Notes under the pieces: generated by a model | What the model was told of the DNA's origin: nothing | The model's database searches: none | Seen by the model: only the letters and a program-made list of their open reading frames with translations | In this document: positions 35,169 through 44,668 of the stretch, one piece after another | Numbering within the stretch: position 1 is the stretch's first letter | How the letters are laid out: each line of letters starts with the position of its first letter | Assembly: GCF_014207845.1 (NCBI RefSeq) | Contig: NZ_JACHLC010000003.1 | Span: forward strand, 1-64,000 | DNA: 64,000 nt | Direction of reading: 5' to 3' | DNA from: Chryseobacterium shigense | Lineage (GTDB): Bacteria; Bacteroidota; Bacteroidia; Flavobacteriales; Weeksellaceae | Made by a program: the position numbers and the translations under genes

Positions 35169-37409
35169 ATGATTATGAAAAAAGAACTGCTTATATTTTT
35201 ATTAATTACTCTTATTTCCCATACCGGAAATGCCCAGCAACGGAAAGATGATGTTCTTTCATGGGTAGATCCCTTTATAGGAACCGGAGGACACGGTCAT
35301 ACATTTCCCGGGGCAACCACACCTTTCGGAATGATCCAGCTCAGTCCGGACCAGAATACCAAAAGCGGCGACTGGGACTGGTGTTCAGGATATCATTACA
35401 GCAGTAAAACCATCATGGGATTCAGTCATAATCATCTCAGCGGAACAGGATGGGCAGATCTTGGAGATATCTTGGTAATGCCAACCGTAGGGCAAATAAA
35501 AATGCTTCCGGGCACAGAAGACAAACCCGAAAGCGGTTACCGTTCAACATTCAGTCATGATAAAGAAACTGCTTCACCGGGATATTATTCAGTAATGCTG
35601 GACAGCTACGGAATTAAAGCAGAACTGACAGCTTCCCCAAGAGTAGGATTTCACAAATATACCTTCCCAAAGAGTGAAGAATCAAATGTCATCATAGATC
35701 CTACCAATAAAATTTTCGGAAATATTTATCATACGCTGGTAAGCATCGAAGGAAATAACAAGATCAAAGGCTACTGCTACAGCAATGGCTGGGGAGGAAA
35801 AAGATTCGCCTATTTTGTGATGGAATTTTCAAAACCTTTCAAATCTTACGGAACCTATTCGGAAGGAAAAATAAAAGAGAATGAAAAAATAGCTCTTGCT
35901 AAAGATGCTAAAGCCTTCGTAAGATTTTCTACTCAGGAAAATGAAAGCATAGAAGTTAAAGTGTCCTTATCTCCGGTAAGTACAGAAGGAGCACAGCAAA
36001 ACTTTGATGCCGAAGCAAAAAACGTAGATTTTGCAAAAGCTAAAGAAACCGCTCAGAATACATGGAGAGATCTCATCAGCAGATTCCAGATAACAGGAGG
36101 TACGGATGATCAGAGGAAAATTTTCTATACAGGAGTGTATCACTCCTTCATTGCTCCTAACCTGTATATGGATACCAACGGAGATTATGTTGCCGCACAG
36201 GAAAACATGAATACCAAATGGTTTACCAACTACAGCACCTATTCCTATTGGGACGGCTTCAGGGCAACACACCCTTTGCTTACCATTATGGACCAGAAAC
36301 ATACGAAAGAGTTTGCCAATTCCCTGATCAGCAGGTATACAGACCGTAAAGATCACATGCCGATCTGGGAACTGTGCGGATATGATAATTTCTGTATGCT
36401 CGGATATCACAGCGTTTCAGTGATTTGGGATGCCATTTCCAAAGGCGTGCCGGGAATTGACCAGGAAAAAGCATTTGCCGCGATGAAAGATGCGTCTTTA
36501 ACCGATAAAATGAGCAGCAGCGATGGAGGTGGAGGTCTGAATGATTACATCAAATTAGGCTACACCCCATCCGAAAACGGAGCTTCAGTTTCTGCAACCC
36601 TGGAATATGCATACGATGATTGGTGCATCCAGCAGCTCGCTGAGAAATTGGGTAAAAAAGAAGAAGCAGAAGTTTATAAAAAACGTTCCATGAATTTCCT
36701 GAATACATTTAACAAAGAAAATAACCATTTCTGGCCAAGACAAAAAAACGGTGAATTCCTTGCAGATTTTACATTAAACGACTGGAAAAAACTACAACCA
36801 CATTGGGTTTCCGGGAATATCTGGGCCTATGATTTCTTTGTTCCCCACCAGATTGATGAAATGATTAGTCTTTATGGAGGAAAGAAGGGATTTGAAGAAA
36901 AACTGGATAAAACCTTTACGGAAGAACTTAAAATGATTGGTGAGCAACACGTGGATATTTCAGGATTCATAGGCTCTTTAGGATTTGGTGATGAGCCGGG
37001 ACATCATGTTCCTTACCTGTATAATTATGCAGGAAGTCCTTACAAAACACAGAAAATGGTAAAATTCATCCGGGACAATATGTACGCAGCAAAACCGGAC
37101 GGAATTGTCAACAACGAAGACTGCGGCCAGATGTCGGCATGGTACATTTTCTCTTCATTAGGATTTTACCCTGTAACTCCCGGAAAACCGGTATATGCAA
37201 TTGGGGCACCGCAGTTTCCGAAAGCATCTTTAAAGCTGGAAAACGGGAAAACATTCACTGTAATTGCAGATAAAATTTCCGATAAAAACATCTACGTTCA
37301 GAAAATGTTTTTGAATGGTAAAGAATTCAAAAGCTGGGAAATCAATCACAGCGATATTATGAATGGTGGTGAGCTGAAATTCGTAATGGGAAGCAAGCCC
37401 GTAAAATAA
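35169..37409 (+). CDS. GH92 alpha-mannosidase (first copy)
   Basis: 746 residues. Signal peptide ending GNAQ; the ATG at 35175 is an equal alternative start. N-terminal beta domain begins DPFIGTGGHGHTFPGATTPFGMIQLSPD; the (alpha/alpha)6 domain has TYSYWDGFRATHPL, SATLEYAYDDW, GDEPGHHVPYLYNYAG (from 617) and the carboxylate motif NNEDCGQMSAWY. GH92 enzymes are calcium-dependent exo-alpha-mannosidases (alpha-1,2, -1,3 and others) of the periplasm or surface. It trims the arms of imported high-mannose glycans. Confidence 0.93.
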   Translation: MIMKKELLIFLLITLISHTGNAQQRKDDVLSWVDPFIGTGGHGHTFPGATTPFGMIQLSPDQNTKSGDWDWCSGYHYSSKTIMGFSHNHLSGTGWADLGDILVMPTVGQIKMLPGTEDKPESGYRSTFSHDKETASPGYYSVMLDSYGIKAELTASPRVGFHKYTFPKSEESNVIIDPTNKIFGNIYHTLVSIEGNNKIKGYCYSNGWGGKRFAYFVMEFSKPFKSYGTYSEGKIKENEKIALAKDAKAFVRFSTQENESIEVKVSLSPVSTEGAQQNFDAEAKNVDFAKAKETAQNTWRDLISRFQITGGTDDQRKIFYTGVYHSFIAPNLYMDTNGDYVAAQENMNTKWFTNYSTYSYWDGFRATHPLLTIMDQKHTKEFANSLISRYTDRKDHMPIWELCGYDNFCMLGYHSVSVIWDAISKGVPGIDQEKAFAAMKDASLTDKMSSSDGGGGLNDYIKLGYTPSENGASVSATLEYAYDDWCIQQLAEKLGKKEEAEVYKKRSMNFLNTFNKENNHFWPRQKNGEFLADFTLNDWKKLQPHWVSGNIWAYDFFVPHQIDEMISLYGGKKGFEEKLDKTFTEELKMIGEQHVDISGFIGSLGFGDEPGHHVPYLYNYAGSPYKTQKMVKFIRDNMYAAKPDGIVNNEDCGQMSAWYIFSSLGFYPVTPGKPVYAIGAPQFPKASLKLENGKTFTVIADKISDKNIYVQKMFLNGKEFKSWEINHSDIMNGGELKFVMGSKPVK

Positions 37410-37441
37410 ATCAAATAAAAATTAAAGAAATAAAAAGTATA

Positions 37442-38869
37442 ATGGAAAGGAGAAATTTTATAAAGACAAGTGTGCTGGCAGGAGCGGGGTTACTCTTTAC
37501 TCAGAATGTTTTTGCAAAAACGCTGGGTACGGAAGATTTCCCTGTTGTCCGTGTTCCCAAAGATAAAAGACATTTTACCAGTGAAGCGGTAGAAAGTGCA
37601 ATTGAAGCTTTTAAAAAGAAAGTAAAAAATAAAGAACTTGTCTGGTTATTTGAAAACTGCTTTCCCAATACATTAGATACTACTGTTTTTTACAAAGAAA
37701 CAAACGGAATTCCGGATACCTATGTTATTACAGGAGATATTGATGCCATGTGGCTTCGTGACAGCTCTGCACAGGTTTTCCCTTATCTGCAGTTCTCAAA
37801 GAAAGACGAAAAATTACATAAACTTATCTCAGGAGTTATCCATAAACAGACAGAATTCATCCTGAAAGATCCATATGCCAACGCTTTTTATAACGATGAA
37901 AACAAAATAAGCAAGTGGAAAGAATACGATCATACAGATATGAAGCCTGGCATCCACGAAAGAAAATGGGAAATAGATTCGCTTTGCTATCCGATACGTC
38001 TCGCTTATCATTTCTGGAAAACAACAGGTGATACAAAACCGTTTGACAGCAACTGGCTACAGGGAATCAAGCTTACTCTACAGACGTTCAAAGAGCAGCA
38101 GAGAAAGACAGACTTGGGACCATATAAATTTGAACGTACCACAGCCTGGGCTACAGACGGAATTCCAATGGGCGGATACGGTTATCCTACGAATCCTGTT
38201 GGTCTTATCAATTCCATGTTCCGTCCGAGTGATGATGCTACGATTTACGCCTTTCTGATTCCATCCAATCTGTTTGCTGTAGTGAGCTTACGCCAGGCTG
38301 CAGAAATGGTTTCAAAGATAAAAAATGAACAAAAACTTGCTCAACAGTTAAACAGCCTTGCCGATGAGGTAGATGCTGCCATCAAAAAATACGGAATCTA
38401 CAATCACCCTGAATACGGAAAAATATACGCTTTTGAAACCAACGGATTCGGAAGCTATAACCTGATGGATGATGCCAACTGCCCGAGCTTGTTAGGTTTA
38501 CCGTATCTGGATGCAGTAAAAGCAGATGATCCCGTTTACGTGAATACCAGAAAATATGTCTGGTCGAAAGACAACCCGTTCTTTTTCAAAGGAAAACTGG
38601 CAGAAGGAATCGGCGGACCGCACATCGGACTTGATATGATCTGGCCGATGAGTATCATCATGAAAGCGCTTACCTCCAACGATAAGAAGGAGATAAAATG
38701 GTGCATAGAAACCCTACAGAAAACCCACGGCGGAACCGGATTTATGCATGAATCCTTCCACAAAGACAACGATAAGAAATTTACCAGGGAATGGTTTGCC
38801 TGGGCCAATACATTGTTTGGAGAATTGTTATGGAAAACCTTTAACGAGAATCAGGATTTACTGACTTAG
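37442..38869 (+). CDS. GH125 exo-alpha-1,6-mannosidase with Tat-type signal
   Basis: 475 residues. The N-terminus MERRNFIKTSVLAGAGLLF has a twin-arginine motif, unlike the Sec signals of its neighbours. The (alpha/alpha)6 fold carries ITGDIDAMWLRDSSAQVFPYL and GGPHIGLDMIWPMSIIMKALTS, GH125 signatures. The family removes alpha-1,6-mannose, the linkage left after GH92 has taken alpha-1,2 and alpha-1,3 residues. It lies 32 nt after GH92. Export by Tat implies folding in the cytosol first. Confidence 0.92.
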   Translation: MERRNFIKTSVLAGAGLLFTQNVFAKTLGTEDFPVVRVPKDKRHFTSEAVESAIEAFKKKVKNKELVWLFENCFPNTLDTTVFYKETNGIPDTYVITGDIDAMWLRDSSAQVFPYLQFSKKDEKLHKLISGVIHKQTEFILKDPYANAFYNDENKISKWKEYDHTDMKPGIHERKWEIDSLCYPIRLAYHFWKTTGDTKPFDSNWLQGIKLTLQTFKEQQRKTDLGPYKFERTTAWATDGIPMGGYGYPTNPVGLINSMFRPSDDATIYAFLIPSNLFAVVSLRQAAEMVSKIKNEQKLAQQLNSLADEVDAAIKKYGIYNHPEYGKIYAFETNGFGSYNLMDDANCPSLLGLPYLDAVKADDPVYVNTRKYVWSKDNPFFFKGKLAEGIGGPHIGLDMIWPMSIIMKALTSNDKKEIKWCIETLQKTHGGTGFMHESFHKDNDKKFTREWFAWANTLFGELLWKTFNENQDLLT

Positions 38870-39052
38870 ATTCGATATTTGCAGCAGGTGGCAGCGCGCC
38901 CTTTATTCCCGTTTTTTTAGTTTCAGTGTTTTACAAAAATTTCATTGAAGGAGAACTTATATGAAATTTTTCGGTCAGCAGCTGATCATGTTCTTCCTTT
39001 CCGGAGAAGATGAATAGATATAAATACATCAAATTAACTTAAAAAAAACATT

Positions 39053-41194
39053 ATGAAAAAAGCCATTACTATGTTGATTGTAATGATCATTCATGCCATT
39101 CCTGTGCTTAATGCGCAGCAGCTTAATCCTACAGGAATATGCTATGTGGAAGTAAACAACAATAATCTGTTGAATGCAGGTTCGTACAAGCTGCAGACAT
39201 CAGGTAAATACTTGTTTAATGTCGTCAATATTTTTGCCGCCAATATCAATTATGATACAGGCAGAGGCAGGCCTTATCTGTACTGTAATAACAACGTTAC
39301 AAAAGTTCTGACCAACGCAGATACCTACATAAAACCGCTTCAGGCAAAAGGAATGAAGGTGGTATTAACGATTTTGGGGAATCACCAGGGAGCAGGTCTC
39401 TGTAATTTTCCTACCCGTGAAGCAGCAAGGGATTTTGCTCAACAGCTTGCCCACACGGTAAATACTTATGGGCTTGACGGAATCGATTTTGATGATGAAT
39501 ACTCGGATTATGGCCAAAACGGTACCGGACAGCCGAATGCCAGTTCTTTCGTAATGCTTGTTCAGGAGCTAAAAGCTTTACTGCCTACTAAACAGATCAC
39601 ATTTTATTATTACGGTCCGGCAGCTTCAAGGCTTTCATGGAACGGCCTTAGAGTAGGAGATTATGTAAACTACAGCTGGAATGCCATGTACGGAACTTTT
39701 TCAGCGCCTAATGTTCCACCTCTTACCAATGCACAGATCTCCCCGGCAGCTGTATGGATGGGAAATACTTCCAACTCTACTACAACCAGCCTGGCTACCC
39801 AGACGAAGAATGGCGGTTACGGAGTTTTTATGTGGTATGATCTTCACGGAACCAATGAAACAACACAGCTTTCGGCAGGAACACAGACATTATACGGAGA
39901 ACAGACCGTTTTAAGCTCGCCTTTACAGTCATGGACACAGGGAACCAATTGTGATGCACCTATCGGATTATTTACCAGCAATCTTACCGGAACAAGCGTA
40001 AAACTGAACTGGTCTGCAGTAGGGACCAACACCTATGACGTAGATTATAAACTGGCTTCTTCTGCTACGTGGACAACTGCTGCAACAGCTACCAATGCTA
40101 CTTCAGTAACCATATCAGGATTAACAGCCAATACGGAATACGACTGGAGAATCAGGACAAACTGCAGCGTAAAAAGCACCTATATGTTTGCCCCGAGATT
40201 TAACAGCGGAATAGGAACGGCTCCTTCAGGGTCTACTTCTATTTCCCTGGACGGAAGTACTGAATCCGGAGCAGCGGGAAACATTAATCTAAGCGGTTCA
40301 GCTTTATCACTGGAAGGCTGGATAAAGCCATCATCCTTCAAATCAGCATCGCCTTATATTTCATCTCTTTTGGGTACAGAAGTAAGCGACAGCAATTCAG
40401 CATTTTTAAGACTGGGCGATGCCAACATTGCCAATAACAAGCTGCAGTTCGTGGTAAGTATCAATAATGTACAGCAAAAACTGACAGCTGCCACAGCTTT
40501 AAATGCCAATTCATGGTATCATATTGCGGCAACTTATGATGGCTCATCCATGAAAATTTACATCAACGGCGTTCTTGATGCAAGCAAATCCCAGACGGGA
40601 AGCGTTAATTCCAACGGAGCATTCAATGTAGGATATTTATACAATACATCAAGGAATTTCAATGGTAAAGTGGATGAAGTAAGGGTTTGGAAAAGAGCAT
40701 TAAGCCAGACAGAAATCAGCCAGAATATGTGCAATGTGACACTTCCGGCAACTTCCCTTACAGCTTATTGGAAATTTAATGAAGGAAGCGGCTCTTCAGT
40801 TCAGGACAGTTCGGGAAACGGAGTTACATTAACATTAACAGGTGTTGATGCTTCCAACTGGGGAACAGATATACCTTGTCCTGCAGGTTCTCAGAAAGTT
40901 TCAGCAGCGAGAAGTCAAAATACAGGTTCTGAAGAAATTTCAGCAAAAAAGCAGGTGAAATTATACCCAAACCCTGTAAGCAAATCCTCACCGTTTACAG
41001 TTTCAGTGCCGGAAGAATATAATAAAGGAAAACTGACAGTATATAGCCTTACCGGTAATCCGCTGGAATCTAAAACAATAAATGCTGGAGATCAGCAGTA
41101 TGATATTTCAAGATTTAAAGAAGGCAATTATATCATTCAGTTTGAATCTCAGAACGGAAGCCTGAAGCAGACTGAAAAATTAATTATAAAATAA
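39053..41194 (+). CDS. Secreted GH18 endo-beta-N-acetylglucosaminidase (Endo F1/H-like), type IX cargo
   Basis: 713 residues. Signal peptide ends near 21 (LNAQ). GH18 domain 23-285 with DGIDFDDE (142-149): Asp147 and Glu149 match the catalytic pair of Endo H. YGQNGTGQPN follows as in Endo F1/H. Then a fibronectin III domain (about 303-385), a LamG/concanavalin-like domain (about 398-545) and a type IX sorting tail starting KLYPNPV. It cleaves the chitobiose core of high-mannose N-glycans outside the cell. A hairpin follows before its paralogue. Confidence 0.92.
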   Translation: MKKAITMLIVMIIHAIPVLNAQQLNPTGICYVEVNNNNLLNAGSYKLQTSGKYLFNVVNIFAANINYDTGRGRPYLYCNNNVTKVLTNADTYIKPLQAKGMKVVLTILGNHQGAGLCNFPTREAARDFAQQLAHTVNTYGLDGIDFDDEYSDYGQNGTGQPNASSFVMLVQELKALLPTKQITFYYYGPAASRLSWNGLRVGDYVNYSWNAMYGTFSAPNVPPLTNAQISPAAVWMGNTSNSTTTSLATQTKNGGYGVFMWYDLHGTNETTQLSAGTQTLYGEQTVLSSPLQSWTQGTNCDAPIGLFTSNLTGTSVKLNWSAVGTNTYDVDYKLASSATWTTAATATNATSVTISGLTANTEYDWRIRTNCSVKSTYMFAPRFNSGIGTAPSGSTSISLDGSTESGAAGNINLSGSALSLEGWIKPSSFKSASPYISSLLGTEVSDSNSAFLRLGDANIANNKLQFVVSINNVQQKLTAATALNANSWYHIAATYDGSSMKIYINGVLDASKSQTGSVNSNGAFNVGYLYNTSRNFNGKVDEVRVWKRALSQTEISQNMCNVTLPATSLTAYWKFNEGSGSSVQDSSGNGVTLTLTGVDASNWGTDIPCPAGSQKVSAARSQNTGSEEISAKKQVKLYPNPVSKSSPFTVSVPEEYNKGKLTVYSLTGNPLESKTINAGDQQYDISRFKEGNYIIQFESQNGSLKQTEKLIIK

Positions 41195-41206
41195 AAAAAA
41201 TCATCA

Positions 41207-41228
41207 TCATCGGGCTCCGGCCCGGTGA
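41207..41228 (+). terminator. Hairpin between the two endoglycosidase genes
   Basis: 9-bp GC-rich stem TCATCGGGC / GCCCGGTGA (one wobble pair) with a TCCG loop, flanked by A and T runs. Probably a terminator or partial attenuator. Confidence 0.7.
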
Positions 41229-41252
41229 TTTTACCAAAACTAAATTAATACT

Positions 41253-43664
41253 ATGAAAAAAAAATCTATTCTTACCGCCCTGATCTTACTGGTCATTCAT
41301 GGGGCATCTTTACTTAAAGCCCAGCAGCTCAATCCTGTGGGGATATGTTATGTGGAAGTGAACAACAATAACATGCTGAATGCGGGATCCTATACCCTGC
41401 AGAATACGAACAGACAGCTTTTTGATGTTGCCATTATCTTTGCTGCCAACATTAATTATGATGTTTCTAAAAACAGGGCTTATATTTCCAACAATAACAA
41501 CGTTACCAAAGTCCTGAACGATGTAAATACTTATGTAAGACCTTTACAGCAAAAAGGAATTAAAGTATTGCTGGATATTTTAGGGAATCACCAGGGATCC
41601 GGAATTTCAAACTTCCCGAACAGGGAAGCTGCAAAGGATTTTGCACTACAACTCGCACATACCGTTTATACTTACGGTCTGGATGGTGTTGATCTGGATG
41701 ATGAATATTCAGACTATGGAAATAACGGAACAGGCCAGCCCAACAGCAGCTCTTTCGTAATGCTTTTACAGGAACTTAAAGCTGCGATGCCCGACAAACT
41801 GATTACGTTTTATTATATAGGCCCGGCTATATCAAGACAAACCTACAACGGTGATGTGGCTGGAAACTATATCAATTACAGCTGGAATCCGTATTATGGA
41901 ACCTACAGTGCGCCTTCTGTGCCGCCGCTTACCAATGCCAAGCTTTCTGCCGCCGCTACATGGATTCGTAACTCGAATCCGCAGTCCACTTCAGCTGCTA
42001 CACTTTCCACTCTTGCAACCAATACCAAAAATGACGGGTATGGCGTGTTTATGTGGTATGACCTTAACGGGGTTGATAATGCCAGCTATCTGAGTACAGG
42101 ATCAAATATCCTTTACAATGAAAATACACTGCTCTCAGGTCCGCTTTATTCATGGTCACAGGGAGATACATGCAACCCTCCTTTGGGACTTGAAGCCACA
42201 AATATTACAGGAACTTCGGCCAAATTAAACTGGACTCCCATTGGTTCCCAAACGTATAATGTTGATTATAAGCCGGCTGGTTCAACAACATGGACCAATA
42301 TTGCAAGCAGCTACACAGGAAACAATATTACAGTTAGTAACCTTACTTTAAATACGGACTATGACTGGAGAATACAGTCTAATTGTTCAGCAACAATAAA
42401 AAGTACCTATCTGTTTGCGCCAAGGTTCAATTCGGGAAACGGATGCACAACACCATCCGGTTTAAAAGCTGAAAGCTTTCTGGGAACTACCACCAAAGTT
42501 TCATGGGACTTGGTACCAGGTGCATTATCATATAATTTACAATACAAAACAGCTGCAGCAACTAGCTGGATTGATGTTCAGAATATTTCTTCAACTTCTT
42601 ACACACTTCCTGGTTTAACTGAAAACACAAATTATGTATGGAAAGTACAGGCCGTATGTAATGGAACAAATACCAGCTCATATACCGCAGATGCATCTTT
42701 CAACAGTGGATTTGCCCCTGTTCAGAGTCCCGGACCAAGATCCCTTTCATTCAATGGAAGTACACAATATCTTAATGCAGGACAGTTTAATCTAAGTGGA
42801 AACGCTGTGTCGTTTGAAGGGTGGGTAAAAGTAAATGCATTTAAAACAGCCTTTCCCTATATTTCATCAGTAATGGGTATTGAGGTTGGTGACAGCAATT
42901 CTGCGATTTTACGATTCGGTGACGGAAATCTTGCCAATAATAAATTACAGTTCATCCTAAGCTTCGGATCAGCGCAGGTAAAGCTTAACAGTAATACCGG
43001 GCTCAATACAAACACATGGTACCATATTGCAGCCACTTATGACGGAGCAGCTATGAAAATTTACATCAACGGTAATCTTGATGCAAGTGCCGCTGCAACA
43101 GGAAATTTTACTGCCAACGGTATTCTTTATCTGGCCAGAAATTATGATAATTCCAGAACACTGAACGGATTTTTAGATGAATTCAGGGTATGGAAAAGAG
43201 CATTGACACCTGCAGAAATTCTTGCCAATAACTGTAATGTGGCAGGCAGTTCAACAGGTCTTGAAGCCAACTGGAGAATGAATGAAGGAAGCGGAAATGG
43301 AGCTTTAGATGCCACAACAAATACCCATTTTGCAACCCTGACCAATATGACGGCAACTAACTGGAAAACAGACGTAGCCTGTACTACATTATCTGCACAG
43401 GATATAGCTTCGGCAAAAGAAAATATCAATCAGGCATATCCAAATCCTGTTAAAAAAGGAAATAATATTCATTTCAGGATCAATGACAGTTCTGCCGGTG
43501 AAATATTGTTATACGATATGACAGGTAAGTTAATAATCAGCCAGAAAATTGATAAAAACGATATAGCCATCAGTACTCAGAATTTATCTGTCGGAACTTA
43601 TGTTTATAAAATAAATTCAAAAGAGAATACTGTAAAATCTTCCGGAAAAATGGTGGTAGAATAA
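41253..43664 (+). CDS. Second secreted GH18 endo-beta-N-acetylglucosaminidase, type IX cargo
   Basis: 803 residues, paralogue of the previous gene. Signal peptide ending LKAQ (24); GH18 domain with DGVDLDDE (144-151), keeping Asp149 and Glu151 but with Leu in place of Phe between the Asp residues. Two fibronectin III domains (about 300-385, 397-480) instead of one, a LamG domain (about 490-640), and a type IX tail (QAYPNPVKKGNNIHF). The extra domain and changed active-site loop suggest a different glycoprotein preference; this is inference. Confidence 0.92.
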   Translation: MKKKSILTALILLVIHGASLLKAQQLNPVGICYVEVNNNNMLNAGSYTLQNTNRQLFDVAIIFAANINYDVSKNRAYISNNNNVTKVLNDVNTYVRPLQQKGIKVLLDILGNHQGSGISNFPNREAAKDFALQLAHTVYTYGLDGVDLDDEYSDYGNNGTGQPNSSSFVMLLQELKAAMPDKLITFYYIGPAISRQTYNGDVAGNYINYSWNPYYGTYSAPSVPPLTNAKLSAAATWIRNSNPQSTSAATLSTLATNTKNDGYGVFMWYDLNGVDNASYLSTGSNILYNENTLLSGPLYSWSQGDTCNPPLGLEATNITGTSAKLNWTPIGSQTYNVDYKPAGSTTWTNIASSYTGNNITVSNLTLNTDYDWRIQSNCSATIKSTYLFAPRFNSGNGCTTPSGLKAESFLGTTTKVSWDLVPGALSYNLQYKTAAATSWIDVQNISSTSYTLPGLTENTNYVWKVQAVCNGTNTSSYTADASFNSGFAPVQSPGPRSLSFNGSTQYLNAGQFNLSGNAVSFEGWVKVNAFKTAFPYISSVMGIEVGDSNSAILRFGDGNLANNKLQFILSFGSAQVKLNSNTGLNTNTWYHIAATYDGAAMKIYINGNLDASAAATGNFTANGILYLARNYDNSRTLNGFLDEFRVWKRALTPAEILANNCNVAGSSTGLEANWRMNEGSGNGALDATTNTHFATLTNMTATNWKTDVACTTLSAQDIASAKENINQAYPNPVKKGNNIHFRINDSSAGEILLYDMTGKLIISQKIDKNDIAISTQNLSVGTYVYKINSKENTVKSSGKMVVE

Positions 43665-43708
43665 AGCTTAACCAAAAATAAAAGTAAAATAAATTAGGAG
43701 ATTTTATT

Positions 43709-43746
43709 ACAGGCAGACGGAAGTCAGTGGCTTTTTGTCTGTCTGT
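43709..43746 (+). terminator. Terminator after the second endoglycosidase
   Basis: 10-bp stem ACAGGCAGAC / GTCTGTCTGT (one mismatch) enclosing 18 nt, followed by TTTTAAAA. It separates the secreted enzymes from the ROK gene. Confidence 0.6.
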
Positions 43747-43788
43747 TTTAAAATCAAAGAATGGTTTCAGGAAAAATAAAAAAGTATA

Positions 43789-44664
43789 ATGCAGAATATA
43801 GTAGGAATAGACATTGGCGGTTCGCATATTACCATGGCCCAGGTAGACCCGGAGAAACGTGAAATTATTGCTTCTACATACGTAAGGGAACATGTAGATT
43901 CTTTCGGGGACAGGGAAAGCATTTTTTCCGCCTGGATCTCGGCCATAGAAAAAGTAACTGAAGATCTCGTTAAAAAAGACCTTCTGCTCGGTATAGCAAT
44001 GCCGGGACCTTTTGATTACGAAAACGGAATATCATTGATGCAGCAGGGGAAATTCATCGACATTTACCAGATCAATATTAAAGAAGAACTTGCTAAAAGG
44101 CTATCCATATCAACTGCTCAGATTCATTTCGTAAATGATGCCGGGGCTTTTCTTGAAGGAGAAGTTTTTGGAGGCTGTGTGCAGGATTACAAAAGGGTTT
44201 TCGGGGTTACTTTGGGAACAGGATTGGGAACTGCTTTTTATGATGGGGAAACAGCTTCAGATGAAGATCTTTGGGATTCACCTTTCAGAAATTCTATTTG
44301 TGAAGATTATCTTGCGACACGCTGGTTTGTAAATCATTATGCAGCTTTGACTGGTGGGAAAATATCAGGAACCAAAGATCTGCTGGATCAGCCGGAAGAT
44401 ATACAGTCTCAAATATTCGATGATTATGCAGATTCCTTTGCCGAATTTATTGTGAAATATGTCAGGGGCTATAACCCGGAAGTTCTGGTCATAGGCGGAA
44501 ATATTGCAAAAGTATATCCCTGCTTTAAAAAGAGGTTAAATCAACATCTGGAAGATCATAAAATCAGTCTTCCTATTAAAATTTCCGCTATTTTTGAAGA
44601 TGCAGCTATTCTTGGTGCTGCAGGTTACGCTTTGAAGAAAGCCAGGATCAATTTAACAAAATGA
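43789..44664 (+). CDS. ROK-family sugar kinase without the zinc motif
   Basis: 291 residues, cytosolic. ATP-binding DIGGSH (8-13), FVNDAGAFLEGE with catalytic Asp117, TLGTGLGTAF and EVLVIGGNIAK are ROK landmarks. The CxCGxxGCxE zinc site of most ROK glucokinases is absent. No helix-turn-helix is present, so it is a kinase, not a repressor. In this locus it most likely phosphorylates mannose or GlcNAc released from the glycan. It lies 4 nt before the second GH92. Confidence 0.85.
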   Translation: MQNIVGIDIGGSHITMAQVDPEKREIIASTYVREHVDSFGDRESIFSAWISAIEKVTEDLVKKDLLLGIAMPGPFDYENGISLMQQGKFIDIYQINIKEELAKRLSISTAQIHFVNDAGAFLEGEVFGGCVQDYKRVFGVTLGTGLGTAFYDGETASDEDLWDSPFRNSICEDYLATRWFVNHYAALTGGKISGTKDLLDQPEDIQSQIFDDYADSFAEFIVKYVRGYNPEVLVIGGNIAKVYPCFKKRLNQHLEDHKISLPIKISAIFEDAAILGAAGYALKKARINLTK

Positions 44665-44668
44665 TATC

